Of a stretch of DNA of 10,478 bases, positions 1 through 7,416 are shown one piece after another. The stretch is from Bacteroidia bacterium. Lineage in GTDB: Bacteria; Bacteroidota; Bacteroidia; Bacteroidales; Azobacteroidaceae. The position numbers and the translations under genes are program-made. Position 1 is the first letter of the stretch. Each line of letters opens with the position of its first letter. The DNA lies in NCBI GenBank assembly GCA_025999255.1, contig BNXB01000045.1, positions 1 through 10,478 of the forward strand, read 5' to 3'. The notes under the pieces were generated by a model. That model was given only the letters and a program-made list of their open reading frames with translations. It made no database searches and was not told where the DNA came from.

Positions 1-842
1 GGCTTGACGACCATACACAATATTTCACCGGTTGAAGGCTCGATCATTACAATAGTCCCCATCTTGTTTTGCATCAATTCTTCCCCGTATTTCTGCAATT
101 CTATGTCAATTGAGAGTACCAGATCCTTACCGGAAACCGGTTTCCTGTCGTATATTCCATTTTCGTATTTCCCTTTAATACGCCCATGGGAATCTCTTAA
201 CAGCACTTCAATACCTTTTTCTCCCCGGAGAATTGATTCATAAGAATGTTCCACACCGTTTTTCCCGATATAATCTCCCGGAGAATAGTAACTATCATCG
301 AAAATATTCTGGCGGTTGGCTACTGCAATGTATCCGAGTAAATGGGCGGCGTGGGGATAATTATATTTTCTGATGGGCTGATTCTCTATGTAGAATCCAG
401 GAAATTTATATAAGAACTCTTGTAAAATTCCAAATTCTTTTTCCCCAAGTTGTGTCAGTATGGTTTGTGGTAAATATGGGGAATATCCCGGATTTGTTTT
501 ACGGTCTTTTATATCGTCCAGACGTTTTATCAGATATTCTTTGGATATGTTTAAAATATTACAGAATTCCAGGGTATCAAAAGCTTGGACTTCTTTCATA
601 ACTACGGTCAGGTCATAAGCAGGTTGGTTGAACACCAATAATTTGCCATTTCTGTCATAAAGCATTCCACGAGACGGATGAAGCGTTCTTTTCAGGAAAG
701 CATTGTTGTCGGCCATTATTTTGTAATCATCCTTAATTACCTGGATATAAAATAATTGAGCGAGGTAAATAAGTACAATTACACAAATACCTCCAATAAT
801 CAGGTATTTTCTGGTATCCGGATTGAATGGTTGTTTAATCAC
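1..842 (-). CDS. mrdA: Penicillin-binding protein 2 (elongasome transpeptidase), N-terminal part, cut by window edge
   Basis: Class B penicillin-binding protein that cross-links peptidoglycan during side-wall growth with RodA and the Mre proteins; membrane-anchored with its bulk in the periplasm. The first 280 codons are present and no stop occurs before the edge. Residues 14-34 form one hydrophobic anchor with little before it. HPSRGMLYDRNG (residues 55-66) is the conserved RG-x-x-YDRNG motif of the PBP dimerisation domain. GKNGVEHSYESILRG (193-207) and the following EVLLRDSHGRI match the pedestal of PBP2. From about 260 (GTIVMIEPSTGEIL) the transpeptidase domain begins; the catalytic SxxK, SxN and KTG motifs lie outside the window. 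The start is a GTG whose last two bases lie in the mreD stop (GTGA, 4-bp overlap); the first in-frame ATG (residue 43) lies after the anchor, so GTG is preferred. The overlap implies translational coupling. rodA would be expected next, which cannot be seen here. Confidence 0.93.
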   Translation of the reverse strand, partial: MIKQPFNPDTRKYLIIGGICVIVLIYLAQLFYIQVIKDDYKIMADNNAFLKRTLHPSRGMLYDRNGKLLVFNQPAYDLTVVMKEVQAFDTLEFCNILNISKEYLIKRLDDIKDRKTNPGYSPYLPQTILTQLGEKEFGILQEFLYKFPGFYIENQPIRKYNYPHAAHLLGYIAVANRQNIFDDSYYSPGDYIGKNGVEHSYESILRGEKGIEVLLRDSHGRIKGKYENGIYDRKPVSGKDLVLSIDIELQKYGEELMQNKMGTIVMIEPSTGEILCMVVK

Positions 843-1351
843 TTTTTTAGAATATCGGAATTAATACCTTCAAATGCAAGAATCACAGCCATTGTAAGGA
901 AAAAACTTCCTACAATTCTCATTAGTATATTAAGCGGATCAAATAGAGATAAAGACTCTACGACGAAATAAGCAATATGGTGTAAAAGTACGATGGCGCC
1001 CGAATATTTCAGAAATACTCCGAATCCCAGGGATCTGACGGAAGGAATATACTCGTTAGGCATATCTCTGGAGGAAAATAACTTGAGTGAATAATCTCTT
1101 GAAAATCCGGCTATGGTTGAAGCTATGGCATGTATCCCTAATGTATATGAAAAAAAATCTATGGAAAGCCCAAGAATAAATCCCAGGAATATTACCAGAT
1201 TACGATTCGTGGAGGAAGGCAAATGAAGGATGAAATACAGGTAAACCAGGGGAGTGGCAATTCCAAGCAGATGGATCTGGTTGAGTATCCATACCTGAAG
1301 GAGTATGAGGGATAAAAACAGCAATATTTGACCAATCCATTTAATTGACAT
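839..1351 (-). CDS. mreD: Rod shape-determining protein MreD
   Basis: Small integral membrane protein of the elongasome, thought to link MreC and PBP2/RodA to the MreB filament. The 170 residues are strongly hydrophobic, with membrane segments near 6-23, 28-44, 51-70, 113-131 and 141-160. The segment GLSIDFFSYTLGIHAIAS (61-78) carries the Asp and Gly pattern typical of MreD. MreD sequences diverge widely, so the call rests on this motif, size and hydrophobicity, and above all on position between mreC and mrdA. The ATG start lies inside the last codons of mreC (11-bp overlap), and the stop overlaps the GTG of mrdA by 4 bp. This packing suggests one transcript and coupled translation. No internal promoter is visible. 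Confidence 0.9.
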   Translation of the reverse strand: MSIKWIGQILLFLSLILLQVWILNQIHLLGIATPLVYLYFILHLPSSTNRNLVIFLGFILGLSIDFFSYTLGIHAIASTIAGFSRDYSLKLFSSRDMPNEYIPSVRSLGFGVFLKYSGAIVLLHHIAYFVVESLSLFDPLNILMRIVGSFFLTMAVILAFEGINSDILKK

Positions 1352-2195
1352 TTCCGGTTTCCGTTTCTAATTTTAATTGTTCTTCTCTGAAATTATTTTT
1401 GACAATCAATACGTGATCGATATCTCCGATATTAATGAATAATTTTACTTTTATGGAGTTGAAATTATCATTTTTTTGTTTCTGTGTTTCTTCTACGATT
1501 CCCACCGGAATTCCTTCCGGGAAAATAACCGAATTCCCACTGGTAACGACCGTATCCCCGACATGCGTTTCCACATGCCTTGGAAATTCTTCAAGTGTGG
1601 CATACCGTATATCCTGACGATCCCACACCAAAGGCCCCGGATAAGTACTTCCTTTAATTTTACAGCTGAGCTTGAATTTGGGATTTAATACCGGGATTAC
1701 AATAGAAAAATTTTGAGAGACATTCCAGATAACCCCTACAACTCCATGCGTTGAAGTTCCCAATACGCCCATATCACGTTTTACCCCATGATTACTTCCT
1801 TTATTCAGTGTAATGTAATTTTCGATACTTGAGATATTTTTGTTAGAGATTCTGGCCGGAATAAATTCGAAAGGTAAAATTGTTGAATCAGGTAAAATCG
1901 AAATTGTATCTATTTTTATTTTTGCTTCTTTTAGTTGATATTCGAGAACTTGTATTTTTGCTTCTAATGAAGATATATATTGCATCAGTTCCAGGTTCGT
2001 GATTCTAAGGCCGACATAAGAACTGATACCATCCGCAACGGAATAGACCCTTCCGACAATTTCGTTCTCAAGAGCCAGGTATTTGCTACGCTGATACTCA
2101 TTATTATTGATCATTAATAGAGTCGAAATAAATATCAAGAACAGGAATAATAACCAATGTATATTCTTGAGTATAAAATGAATCAGATTCCGCAT
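1341..2195 (-). CDS. mreC: Rod shape-determining protein MreC
   Basis: Bitopic elongasome protein whose periplasmic domain binds and activates PBP2. The 284 residues begin with a short cytoplasmic tail, then a membrane anchor at about 13-29 (WLLFLFLIFISTLLMI). A heptad-like helical stretch at about 64-97 fits the dimerising coiled coil. The beta-sandwich MreC domain follows at about 110-266, with NYITLNKGSNHGVKRDMGV (126-144), STHGVVGVI, GPLVWDR (187-193) and VGDTVVTSGNSVIFPEGIPVG (212-232) matching the family. The last ~15 residues are charged and probably disordered. Length is normal. It starts 25 bp after the mreB stop and its end overlaps mreD, so it is read from the mreB transcript. The ATG at 2195 sits just before the membrane anchor, as expected. 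Confidence 0.95.
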   Translation of the reverse strand: MRNLIHFILKNIHWLLFLFLIFISTLLMINNNEYQRSKYLALENEIVGRVYSVADGISSYVGLRITNLELMQYISSLEAKIQVLEYQLKEAKIKIDTISILPDSTILPFEFIPARISNKNISSIENYITLNKGSNHGVKRDMGVLGTSTHGVVGVIWNVSQNFSIVIPVLNPKFKLSCKIKGSTYPGPLVWDRQDIRYATLEEFPRHVETHVGDTVVTSGNSVIFPEGIPVGIVEETQKQKNDNFNSIKVKLFINIGDIDHVLIVKNNFREEQLKLETETGNVN

Positions 2196-2220
2196 TTTGG
2201 AAGTTGGAAGTGACTTTCAA

Positions 2221-3240
2221 CTATCTTATTAAGAAATTAAACTTATTGATATTTTTTAATGCAATACCGGTTCCTTTGGCTACAGCGTGTAAAGGATCGT
2301 CGGCAATGTGGAATGGAATATTAATTTTTTCAGTCAATCGTTGATCCAAACCTTTCAACAAGGCTCCTCCTCCTGCAAGATAGATACCGTTTCTTACAAT
2401 ATCGGCATAAAGTTCGGGAGGAGTTTGTTCCAAAGCGCTAAGAACGGCAGTTTCTATCTTCGAAACCGATTTATCCAGGCAGTGCGCTATTTCCTGGTAA
2501 GAAACAGGAATTTCCATTGGCAGGGCCGTCATTCTGTTCGGACCGTAAACCGTGTAATCTTCCGGAGGATTCTGAAGATTAACCATTGCGGAACCTACGT
2601 TGATTTTTATCAATTCGGCCGTTCTTTCTCCAACTTTCATGTTGTGTTGACGTCCCATGTATTCAATAATATCTGCAGTCAGATCATCTCCTGCAATACG
2701 GATTGATTTATTGGAAACGATACCTCCCAGGGATATAACGGCGATTTCGGTAGTTCCTCCACCGATATCGACAATCATGTTTCCTTCGGGAGCTTCTACA
2801 TCAAGACCTATTCCCACAGCAGCAGCCATAGGTTCGTAGATCATGTAAACATCTCTTCCGCCCGCATGTTCGGCAGAATCACGTACAGCCCTGATTTCTA
2901 CTTCGGTACTTCCGGATGGAATACAGATAACTATTCTGAGCGAAGGAGAAAACAACCGGTTTCCGCTGTTAATCATCTTAATCATCCCACGTATCATCTG
3001 TTCTGCCGCATAGAAGTCGGCAATCACGCCATCCCGCAAAGGACGGATGGTCTTAATGTTTTCATGTGTTTTCCCGTGCATTTGCCTGGCTTTTTCTCCA
3101 ATAGCCAGCAACTTGTCTGTTCTACGGTCTAAGGCGACAACGGAGGGTTCGTCCACTACAATTTTACCATTTGATATGATAATCGTATTCGCAGTTCCGA
3201 GGTCAATTGCTATTTCTTGTGTAAAAGAAAATAATCCCAT
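2221..3240 (-). CDS. mreB: Rod shape-determining protein MreB (bacterial actin)
   Basis: Cytoplasmic actin homologue forming ATP-dependent membrane-bound filaments that orient cell-wall synthesis. The 339-residue product has the actin-fold nucleotide motifs in order: phosphate-1 DLGTANT (13-19), phosphate-2 DIGGGTT (158-164) and the adenosine motif GIYLAGGGALLKGL (285-298). AEHAGGRDVYMIYEPMAAAVG (123-143) is also typical MreB sequence. The frame stays open 12 codons upstream (ATG at 3276), but MGLFSFTQEIAIDLGTANT at 3240 matches the normal MreB N terminus and the extra residues would be encoded by an AT-rich spacer with heptamer repeats, so 3240 is chosen. No Shine-Dalgarno sequence is seen, as usual in Bacteroidota. 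It leads the mreBCD-mrdA cluster. Length is within the family norm. Confidence 0.97.
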   Translation of the reverse strand: MGLFSFTQEIAIDLGTANTIIISNGKIVVDEPSVVALDRRTDKLLAIGEKARQMHGKTHENIKTIRPLRDGVIADFYAAEQMIRGMIKMINSGNRLFSPSLRIVICIPSGSTEVEIRAVRDSAEHAGGRDVYMIYEPMAAAVGIGLDVEAPEGNMIVDIGGGTTEIAVISLGGIVSNKSIRIAGDDLTADIIEYMGRQHNMKVGERTAELIKINVGSAMVNLQNPPEDYTVYGPNRMTALPMEIPVSYQEIAHCLDKSVSKIETAVLSALEQTPPELYADIVRNGIYLAGGGALLKGLDQRLTEKINIPFHIADDPLHAVAKGTGIALKNINKFNFLIR

Positions 3241-3253
3241 GTTAATTAAAATT

Positions 3254-3281
3254 AAGAATGAAAAATGAAAAATCAAAAATG
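3254..3281. repeat. Tandem heptamer repeat in the purH-mreB gap
   Basis: Four heptamers lie head to tail on the plus strand: AAGAATG, AAAAATG, AAAAATC, AAAAATG. They fill the middle of the 73-bp gap (3241-3313) between purH and mreB, ending 13 bp upstream of the mreB start. On the mreB strand they read as a T-rich leader. The rest of the gap holds a weak promoter-like element (TAGATTTTG on the minus strand, 3291-3299), one base longer than the Bacteroidetes -7 consensus and without an obvious TTG at the right distance. No terminator hairpin follows purH, so mreB may be transcribed partly by read-through. Confidence 0.6.
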
Positions 3282-3313
3282 GGCTTCACACAAAATCTAT
3301 CATTCATTGTTCA

Positions 3314-4837
3314 TTAATGTTTAAAGTGTCTTATACCAGTCATCACCATTGAGATGTTATGTTGATTACAATATTCAATTGAGAGTTCATCCTTAATAGA
3401 ACCTCCCGGCTGAATAACTGCTGTGATACCGGCATTACCGGCTATTTCCACACAATCGGGAAATGGAAAAAACGCATCTGACGCCATGACTGCACCTTGT
3501 AAGTCAAAACCGAAAGATGTCGCTTTTTCTATCGCTTGTTTCAGAGCGTCGATACGGGAAGTCTGGCCAACTCCGCCGGCGCACAATTGTTTGTTCTTAG
3601 CCAGTATAATTGCATTTGATTTCGTGTTTTTAACCAGCTTGTTGGCAAATAATAAGTCTTCAATCTCTTTGGATGAAGGTTTTTTACCGGTTACTGTTTT
3701 TAAATCGACTTCGGTTTGGATACTTAAATCTTTATCCTGTGCAAGCACTCCATTCAACAATGATCTGAACTGTACAGGATTTTGAATATTCGTTTTATGA
3801 ATCAGTATGATTCGGTTTTTCTTTTGCATCAGAATTTCCAGGGCGTCCGTATCATAATCCGGGGCAATGATTACTTCAAAGAAAATCTTGTTGATTTCTT
3901 CTGCTGCGGTTTTGTCAACAACCTCATTGGTGATCAGAACTCCTCCGAAAGCGGAAACAGGATCTCCTGCCAGTGCATCGATCCAGGCTTGCAGCACAGT
4001 CGGTCGGGAGGCTATTCCACAGGCGTTATTATGCTTTAATACGGCAAATGTTGTTTCATCGAATTCCGATATTAAAGTAACGGCGGCATCAATATCCAAA
4101 AGATTATTGTAAGAAATTTCTTTGCCTTGCAATTGTTCGAACACCGATTCGAAGTCTCCATAGAATATCCCTTTCTGATGAGGATTTTCCCCGTAACGTA
4201 AGGATTTGGGATTATCCATGGCACAACGGAACACGGAACCCGAGTTGTCGTCGAAATAATTGAAGATGGCAGAGTCGTAACCAGAAGATACGGCAAATGC
4301 TTCTTTTGCGAACCATTTCCGTTCCTCTAAGGTACTTTCGGCCCCTTTTTCACAAAGTAAGTCATACAGAGGGGCGTATTGATCCTTGCCGGCAACGATC
4401 AAAACGTCCTTGAAATTTTTGGCGGCGGCACGAATCAGTGAAATTCCACCGATATCGATTTTTTCTATAATAGCCTGTTCTTCTGCTTCCGAAGCAACTG
4501 TTTCCCTGAATGGATAGAGATCTACGATTACCAAATCGATTTCCGGTATGTCGTATTCTGTTATCTGCTTAATATCCAACTCGTTGTCGCGCCGGGTAAG
4601 AATTCCTCCGAATACTTTCGGATGCAATGTTTTTACTCTTCCTCCCAGGATAGACGGATATCCGGTTAGGCCTTCAACCGGTTGACAAGGATATCCCAAA
4701 GATTCGATAAATTCCTGCGTTCCTCCTGTTGAAATAAAGGAAACACCTTCCTGGTGTAATTTAGTCAGGATTTCATTTAAACCGTCTTTGTGATATACCG
4801 AAACAAGAGCGTTCTTTATTTTTTTCCGTACAGACAT
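3314..4837 (-). CDS. purH: Bifunctional AICAR formyltransferase / IMP cyclohydrolase
   Basis: Catalyses the last two steps of de novo purine synthesis in the cytoplasm: formylation of AICAR using 10-formyl-tetrahydrofolate, then ring closure of FAICAR to IMP. The 507 residues are close to the usual ~510-530. The N-terminal MGS-like cyclohydrolase domain (about 1-140) shows STGGT (36-40) and GGRVKTLHPKVFGGIL (65-80). The AICARFT domain (about 145-507) shows LRYGENPHQ (213-221), the catalytic Lys-His pair in LKHNNACG (K268, H269), DPVSAFGG (292-299), SDAFFPFPD (453-461) and the diagnostic end GIRHFKH. The residue after the Asn pair is Ala instead of the Pro seen in many homologues; the catalytic pair is intact. 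It lies 43 bp after the aspC-like gene and has its own promoter candidate. No PurR-type or purine riboswitch structure is recognisable in the short leader. Confidence 0.97.
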   Translation of the reverse strand: MSVRKKIKNALVSVYHKDGLNEILTKLHQEGVSFISTGGTQEFIESLGYPCQPVEGLTGYPSILGGRVKTLHPKVFGGILTRRDNELDIKQITEYDIPEIDLVIVDLYPFRETVASEAEEQAIIEKIDIGGISLIRAAAKNFKDVLIVAGKDQYAPLYDLLCEKGAESTLEERKWFAKEAFAVSSGYDSAIFNYFDDNSGSVFRCAMDNPKSLRYGENPHQKGIFYGDFESVFEQLQGKEISYNNLLDIDAAVTLISEFDETTFAVLKHNNACGIASRPTVLQAWIDALAGDPVSAFGGVLITNEVVDKTAAEEINKIFFEVIIAPDYDTDALEILMQKKNRIILIHKTNIQNPVQFRSLLNGVLAQDKDLSIQTEVDLKTVTGKKPSSKEIEDLLFANKLVKNTKSNAIILAKNKQLCAGGVGQTSRIDALKQAIEKATSFGFDLQGAVMASDAFFPFPDCVEIAGNAGITAVIQPGGSIKDELSIEYCNQHNISMVMTGIRHFKH

Positions 4838-4857
4838 AGTATTTATTCAATATTTTG

Positions 4858-4889
4858 CAAAATTAAACAATTTGTTTGAATTATACCAA
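4858..4889 (-). promoter_or_regulatory. Candidate Bacteroidetes promoter for purH
   Basis: On the minus strand TAATTTTG (4858-4865) fits the Bacteroidetes -7 consensus TAnnTTTG, and TTG (4887-4889, inside the last codons of the upstream aminotransferase gene) lies 21 nt upstream as a -33 element, slightly longer than the preferred 19 nt. Initiation near 4850 would give a leader of about 13 nt before the purH ATG. The gap also contains the small symmetric sequences TTTTGCAAAA (4854-4863) and AAACAATTTGTTT (4865-4877), too short to call as operators. The AT-rich setting makes chance matches possible. Confidence 0.4.
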
Positions 4890-6074
4890 TTTAGCCAGCG
4901 CTACTTTAACCCTGTTCATGGCTTCTTTCAGATTTTCGTCGGATGTTGCATAAGAAAAACGAATACATTCGGGCGCTCCGAAAGCGCCTCCTCCAACACA
5001 GGCTACATGTCCTTCTTCGAGTAAATACATGGCCAGGTCGGCAGAATTTTCGATTTTTTTGCCGTTGTATGATTTTCCGAAATAGGAACTACAATCCGGG
5101 AACAGGTAGAAAGCTCCTTCAGGTTTGTTCACTTTGAATCCCGGAATTTCTTTTCCTAATTCGACTATCAGGTTACGACGGCGTTTGAAAGCTTTACGCA
5201 TCGTTTCAACACATTCCTGACTTCCGGTATAAGCAGCTTCCGCCGCTTTTTGAGCTACCGAGTTCGGACCGGAAGTGTATTGTCCCTGTAATTTGTTGCA
5301 TGCCGAGGCGATCCATTGCGGAGCTGCTATCCAACCGATACGCCAACCGGTCATAGCGTAACCTTTGGATACACCGTTGATTACAACAACACGATCCTGC
5401 ACATTCCCGAATTGGGCGATACTCTCATGTTTTCCGACATAGTTGATGTGTTCGTATATTTCATCCGAAATAATAACGATTTTCGGATGTTTCGCCAACA
5501 CATCTGTCAAAGCTTTTAATTCGTTGTATGTATAAACGCTTCCCGTGGGATTGGATGGAGAACAGAGAATGATTGCCTTTGTTTTTGGAGTAATCGCTGT
5601 TTCCAATTGGGATGCGGTAATCTTGAAATTTTGTTCGATACCTGCCGGAATGATGACATTGACGCCTTCTGCCAGTTTTACCATTTCCACATAACTTACC
5701 CAGTATGGAGCGGGTACAATTACTTCATCGCCGGCGTCCACAACAGATAAGATGACATTACAGACCGATTGTTTAGCTCCATTCGAACAAACGATTTGTT
5801 CCGGCTTGTAATCCAGATTGTTTTCTTTTTTTAGTTTTGTTGCAATAGCATTTTTCAATGCCGGATATCCCGGAACCGGTGAATAGAAAGAGTAATTCTC
5901 GTCAATGGCCTTATGGGCTGCAGCCTTGATATGATCAGGGGTGAAGAAATCGGGTTCTCCGACACTAAGGTTGATAACATCAATCCCCTGAGCTTTGAGT
6001 TCATTACTTTTCTGGGACATCGCCAAAGTCTCGGAAGGAGACAAGGCTGCTAAACGTTCGGAAACTTGCAACAT
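4881..6074 (-). CDS. aspC: PLP-dependent class I aminotransferase, aspartate aminotransferase type
   Basis: Fold-type I, class I aminotransferase of 397 residues, cytoplasmic. It probably moves the amino group between aspartate or a related amino acid and 2-oxoglutarate. Visible features: substrate-loop sequence NLSVGEPDFFTP (35-46), YSPVPGYPALK (64-74), PYWVSY (123-128) with the stacking Trp125, SPSNPTG (172-178) with Asn175, SDEIYEH (203-209) with the PLP-binding Asp204, the Schiff-base Lys237 in NGVSKGYAMTGWRIGW, and Arg372 for the substrate alpha-carboxylate. Lys101 in SNGAKQ sits where group Ib aspartate/prephenate aminotransferases carry an Asp-recognising lysine, which supports aspartate or prephenate as substrate; exact specificity cannot be settled by eye. 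It starts 130 bp downstream of the ribBA stop, behind the large hairpin, with a -7-like element between. No Shine-Dalgarno sequence precedes the ATG. Confidence 0.93.
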   Translation of the reverse strand: MLQVSERLAALSPSETLAMSQKSNELKAQGIDVINLSVGEPDFFTPDHIKAAAHKAIDENYSFYSPVPGYPALKNAIATKLKKENNLDYKPEQIVCSNGAKQSVCNVILSVVDAGDEVIVPAPYWVSYVEMVKLAEGVNVIIPAGIEQNFKITASQLETAITPKTKAIILCSPSNPTGSVYTYNELKALTDVLAKHPKIVIISDEIYEHINYVGKHESIAQFGNVQDRVVVINGVSKGYAMTGWRIGWIAAPQWIASACNKLQGQYTSGPNSVAQKAAEAAYTGSQECVETMRKAFKRRRNLIVELGKEIPGFKVNKPEGAFYLFPDCSSYFGKSYNGKKIENSADLAMYLLEEGHVACVGGGAFGAPECIRFSYATSDENLKEAMNRVKVALAKLV

Positions 6075-6112
6075 GATATAATATTTTGAAAGGATTAATT
6101 GATTTGAGGTTA

Positions 6113-6120
6113 CAAAATTA
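6113..6120 (-). promoter_or_regulatory. Candidate -7 element before the aspC-like gene
   Basis: TAATTTTG on the minus strand fits TAnnTTTG and is the same octamer as before purH. It adjoins the foot of the large hairpin, sharing one base (6120) with it. Its -33 region would lie inside the hairpin arm, where no TTG exists at 19-21 nt, so the match is only partial. If used, transcription would begin near 6106 and give a leader of about 32 nt. Confidence 0.3.
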
Positions 6121-6203
6121 ATGAAGAAAATGGAAGAAATGAAGAAAATGAAGAAATAAATCGTATTCTCTTCATTTTCTTCATTTCTTCCATTTTCTTC
6201 ATT
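6120..6203. repeat. Perfect 35-bp inverted repeat made of nonamer tandem repeats (possible terminator)
   Basis: The arms 6120-6154 and 6169-6203 are exact reverse complements over 35 bases, with a 14-nt loop (6155-6168). The left arm and its flank are four head-to-tail nonamers: ATGAAGAAA (6121), ATGGAAGAA (6130), ATGAAGAAA (6139) and ATGAAGAAA (6148). The structure begins 1 nt after the ribBA stop codon on the minus strand. In RNA it would be a long A/G against U/C stem, read the same way in either direction. It may end or stabilise the lptF-family/ribBA transcript, but it has few G-C pairs and no separate U-tract after the stem, so it is not a textbook intrinsic terminator. The inverted nonamer array is unlike the surrounding DNA. 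Confidence 0.9.
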
Positions 6204-6204
6204 T

Positions 6205-7416
6205 TTATTTCACATTTTTCAACATGTGCCCCATTCGTTCTTTTTTTGTATGCATATAGAACTGGTTATAAGGGTTTGCCGGAATTTCGATTGGGATATT
6301 TTCAACGATTTTTAAACCATAACCTTCCAATGCAGCCCGTTTAACGGGATTATTGGTGATTAGCCGGATGTTGTAAACTCCGATGTCCCGTAATATTTGA
6401 GCTCCGACACCATAATCCCTTTCGTCGGGAGCATATCCGAGGTGAATATTGGCATCTACGGTATCCAATCCCTCTTCCTGCAATTTGTAGGCGCGTATTT
6501 TTTCCATCAGGCCAATTCCACGACCTTCCTGATTCAGATATACGATGGCTCCTTTTCCCTCTTTTTCAATCATTTCCATGGCTTTGTGCAATTGTTCTCC
6601 ACACTCGCAACGCATGGACCCGAAGATATCTCCGGTAGCGCAGGACGAGTGCATGCGAACCATTATAGATTCTTCCGGATTCCATTCTCCTTTGACCAGG
6701 GCAACATGTTCTAAACCGTTGGATTTCTGAAGGAAGGGAGTTAGTCTGAAGTCTCCGTATTTTGTAGGCATGTTTACCGTTTCTCCTTTTTCTACAAGAG
6801 ATTCATTCTGCAACCTATATGCGATCAGGTCTTTTATTGTAATAATTTTTATTCCGAATTTTTCTGCTACTTTAATCAGATCCGGTAACCTGGCCATGGT
6901 ACCATTTTCGTTGATGATTTCGATCAGCGCTCCGGCCGGGTATAGACCTGCCAGCCTGGCTATGTCAATGGTAGCTTCCGTATGTCCTGCTCTTCGTAAG
7001 ACTCCCCGTGTGCGTGCACGGAGCGGACTTATGTGCCCGGGACGAGCCAAGTCGGCTACTTTGGTATTCGGATCTGCCAACGCTTTAATGGTTTCGGCGC
7101 GGTCATACATCGAAACTCCTGTAGTGCAGCCGCCTCCTATTTTGTCAACAGTGACTGTAAAAGGGGTATCATAAACAGAAGTATTACGTGCGGTTTGCAT
7201 CTCCAGTTCCAACTCATCACAGCGTTCTTCGGCAATGGGGGCGCAAAGTAATCCCCGGCCATGTGTAAGCATAAAATTCACCTTTTCCGGGGTTATTTTT
7301 TCCGCAGCAATTATGAAATCGCCTTCATTCTCACGGTCTTCATCGTCCACGACAATGAGGAATTTTCCTTCACGGAAGTCGGTAATTGCTTCTTCTATAG
7401 TGTTTAGTTTGAACAT
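6205..7416 (-). CDS. ribBA: Bifunctional DHBP synthase / GTP cyclohydrolase II
   Basis: Supplies both precursors of riboflavin in the cytoplasm: 3,4-dihydroxy-2-butanone 4-phosphate from ribulose 5-phosphate (N-terminal half), and the pyrimidine precursor from GTP (C-terminal half). The RibB domain spans about 1-200 with the acidic metal-binding motif [10 protein letters not shown] (24-33), [10 protein letters not shown] (125-134) and GHTEA (144-148). The RibA domain spans about 205-403 with zinc cysteines C259, C270 and C272 in [27 protein letters not shown] (295-303), [12 protein letters not shown] (331-342) and RLITNNP (351-357). Both halves look catalytically complete, and 403 residues is normal for RibBA. 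Its ATG lies inside the end of the upstream permease gene (13-bp overlap), so it depends on that gene's promoter. No FMN riboswitch precedes it, which leaves no visible feedback control at this locus. Confidence 0.97.
   Translation of the reverse strand: MFKLNTIEEAITDFREGKFLIVVDDEDRENEGDFIIAAEKITPEKVNFMLTHGRGLLCAPIAEERCDELELEMQTARNTSVYDTPFTVTVDKIGGGCTTGVSMYDRAETIKALADPNTKVADLARPGHISPLRARTRGVLRRAGHTEATIDIARLAGLYPAGALIEIINENGTMARLPDLIKVAEKFGIKIITIKDLIAYRLQNESLVEKGETVNMPTKYGDFRLTPFLQKSNGLEHVALVKGEWNPEESIMVRMHSSCATGDIFGSMRCECGEQLHKAMEMIEKEGKGAIVYLNQEGRGIGLMEKIRAYKLQEEGLDTVDANIHLGYAPDERDYGVGAQILRDIGVYNIRLITNNPVKRAALEGYGLKIVENIPIEIPANPYNQFYMHTKKERMGHMLKNVK

Noticed and set aside
3241-3276. Extended MreB N terminus (12 more residues)
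   Set aside because: It would be encoded by AT-rich spacer with heptamer repeats; the standard MreB start is at 3240.
4010-4040. Pro to Ala change beside the PurH catalytic Lys-His
   Set aside because: The catalytic pair and all other motifs are intact, so the change looks like lineage variation and not loss of function.
4072-4296. 74-residue minus-strand frame and many plus-strand frames opposite the genes
   Set aside because: They lie wholly within well-supported genes in other frames and show no domain or signal of their own.
6121-6159. Tiny plus-strand frame MKKMEEMKKMKK inside the hairpin
   Set aside because: It is a by-product of nonamer repeats whose length is a multiple of three; there is no ribosome-binding or promoter signal, and the palindrome yields a similar frame on the other strand.
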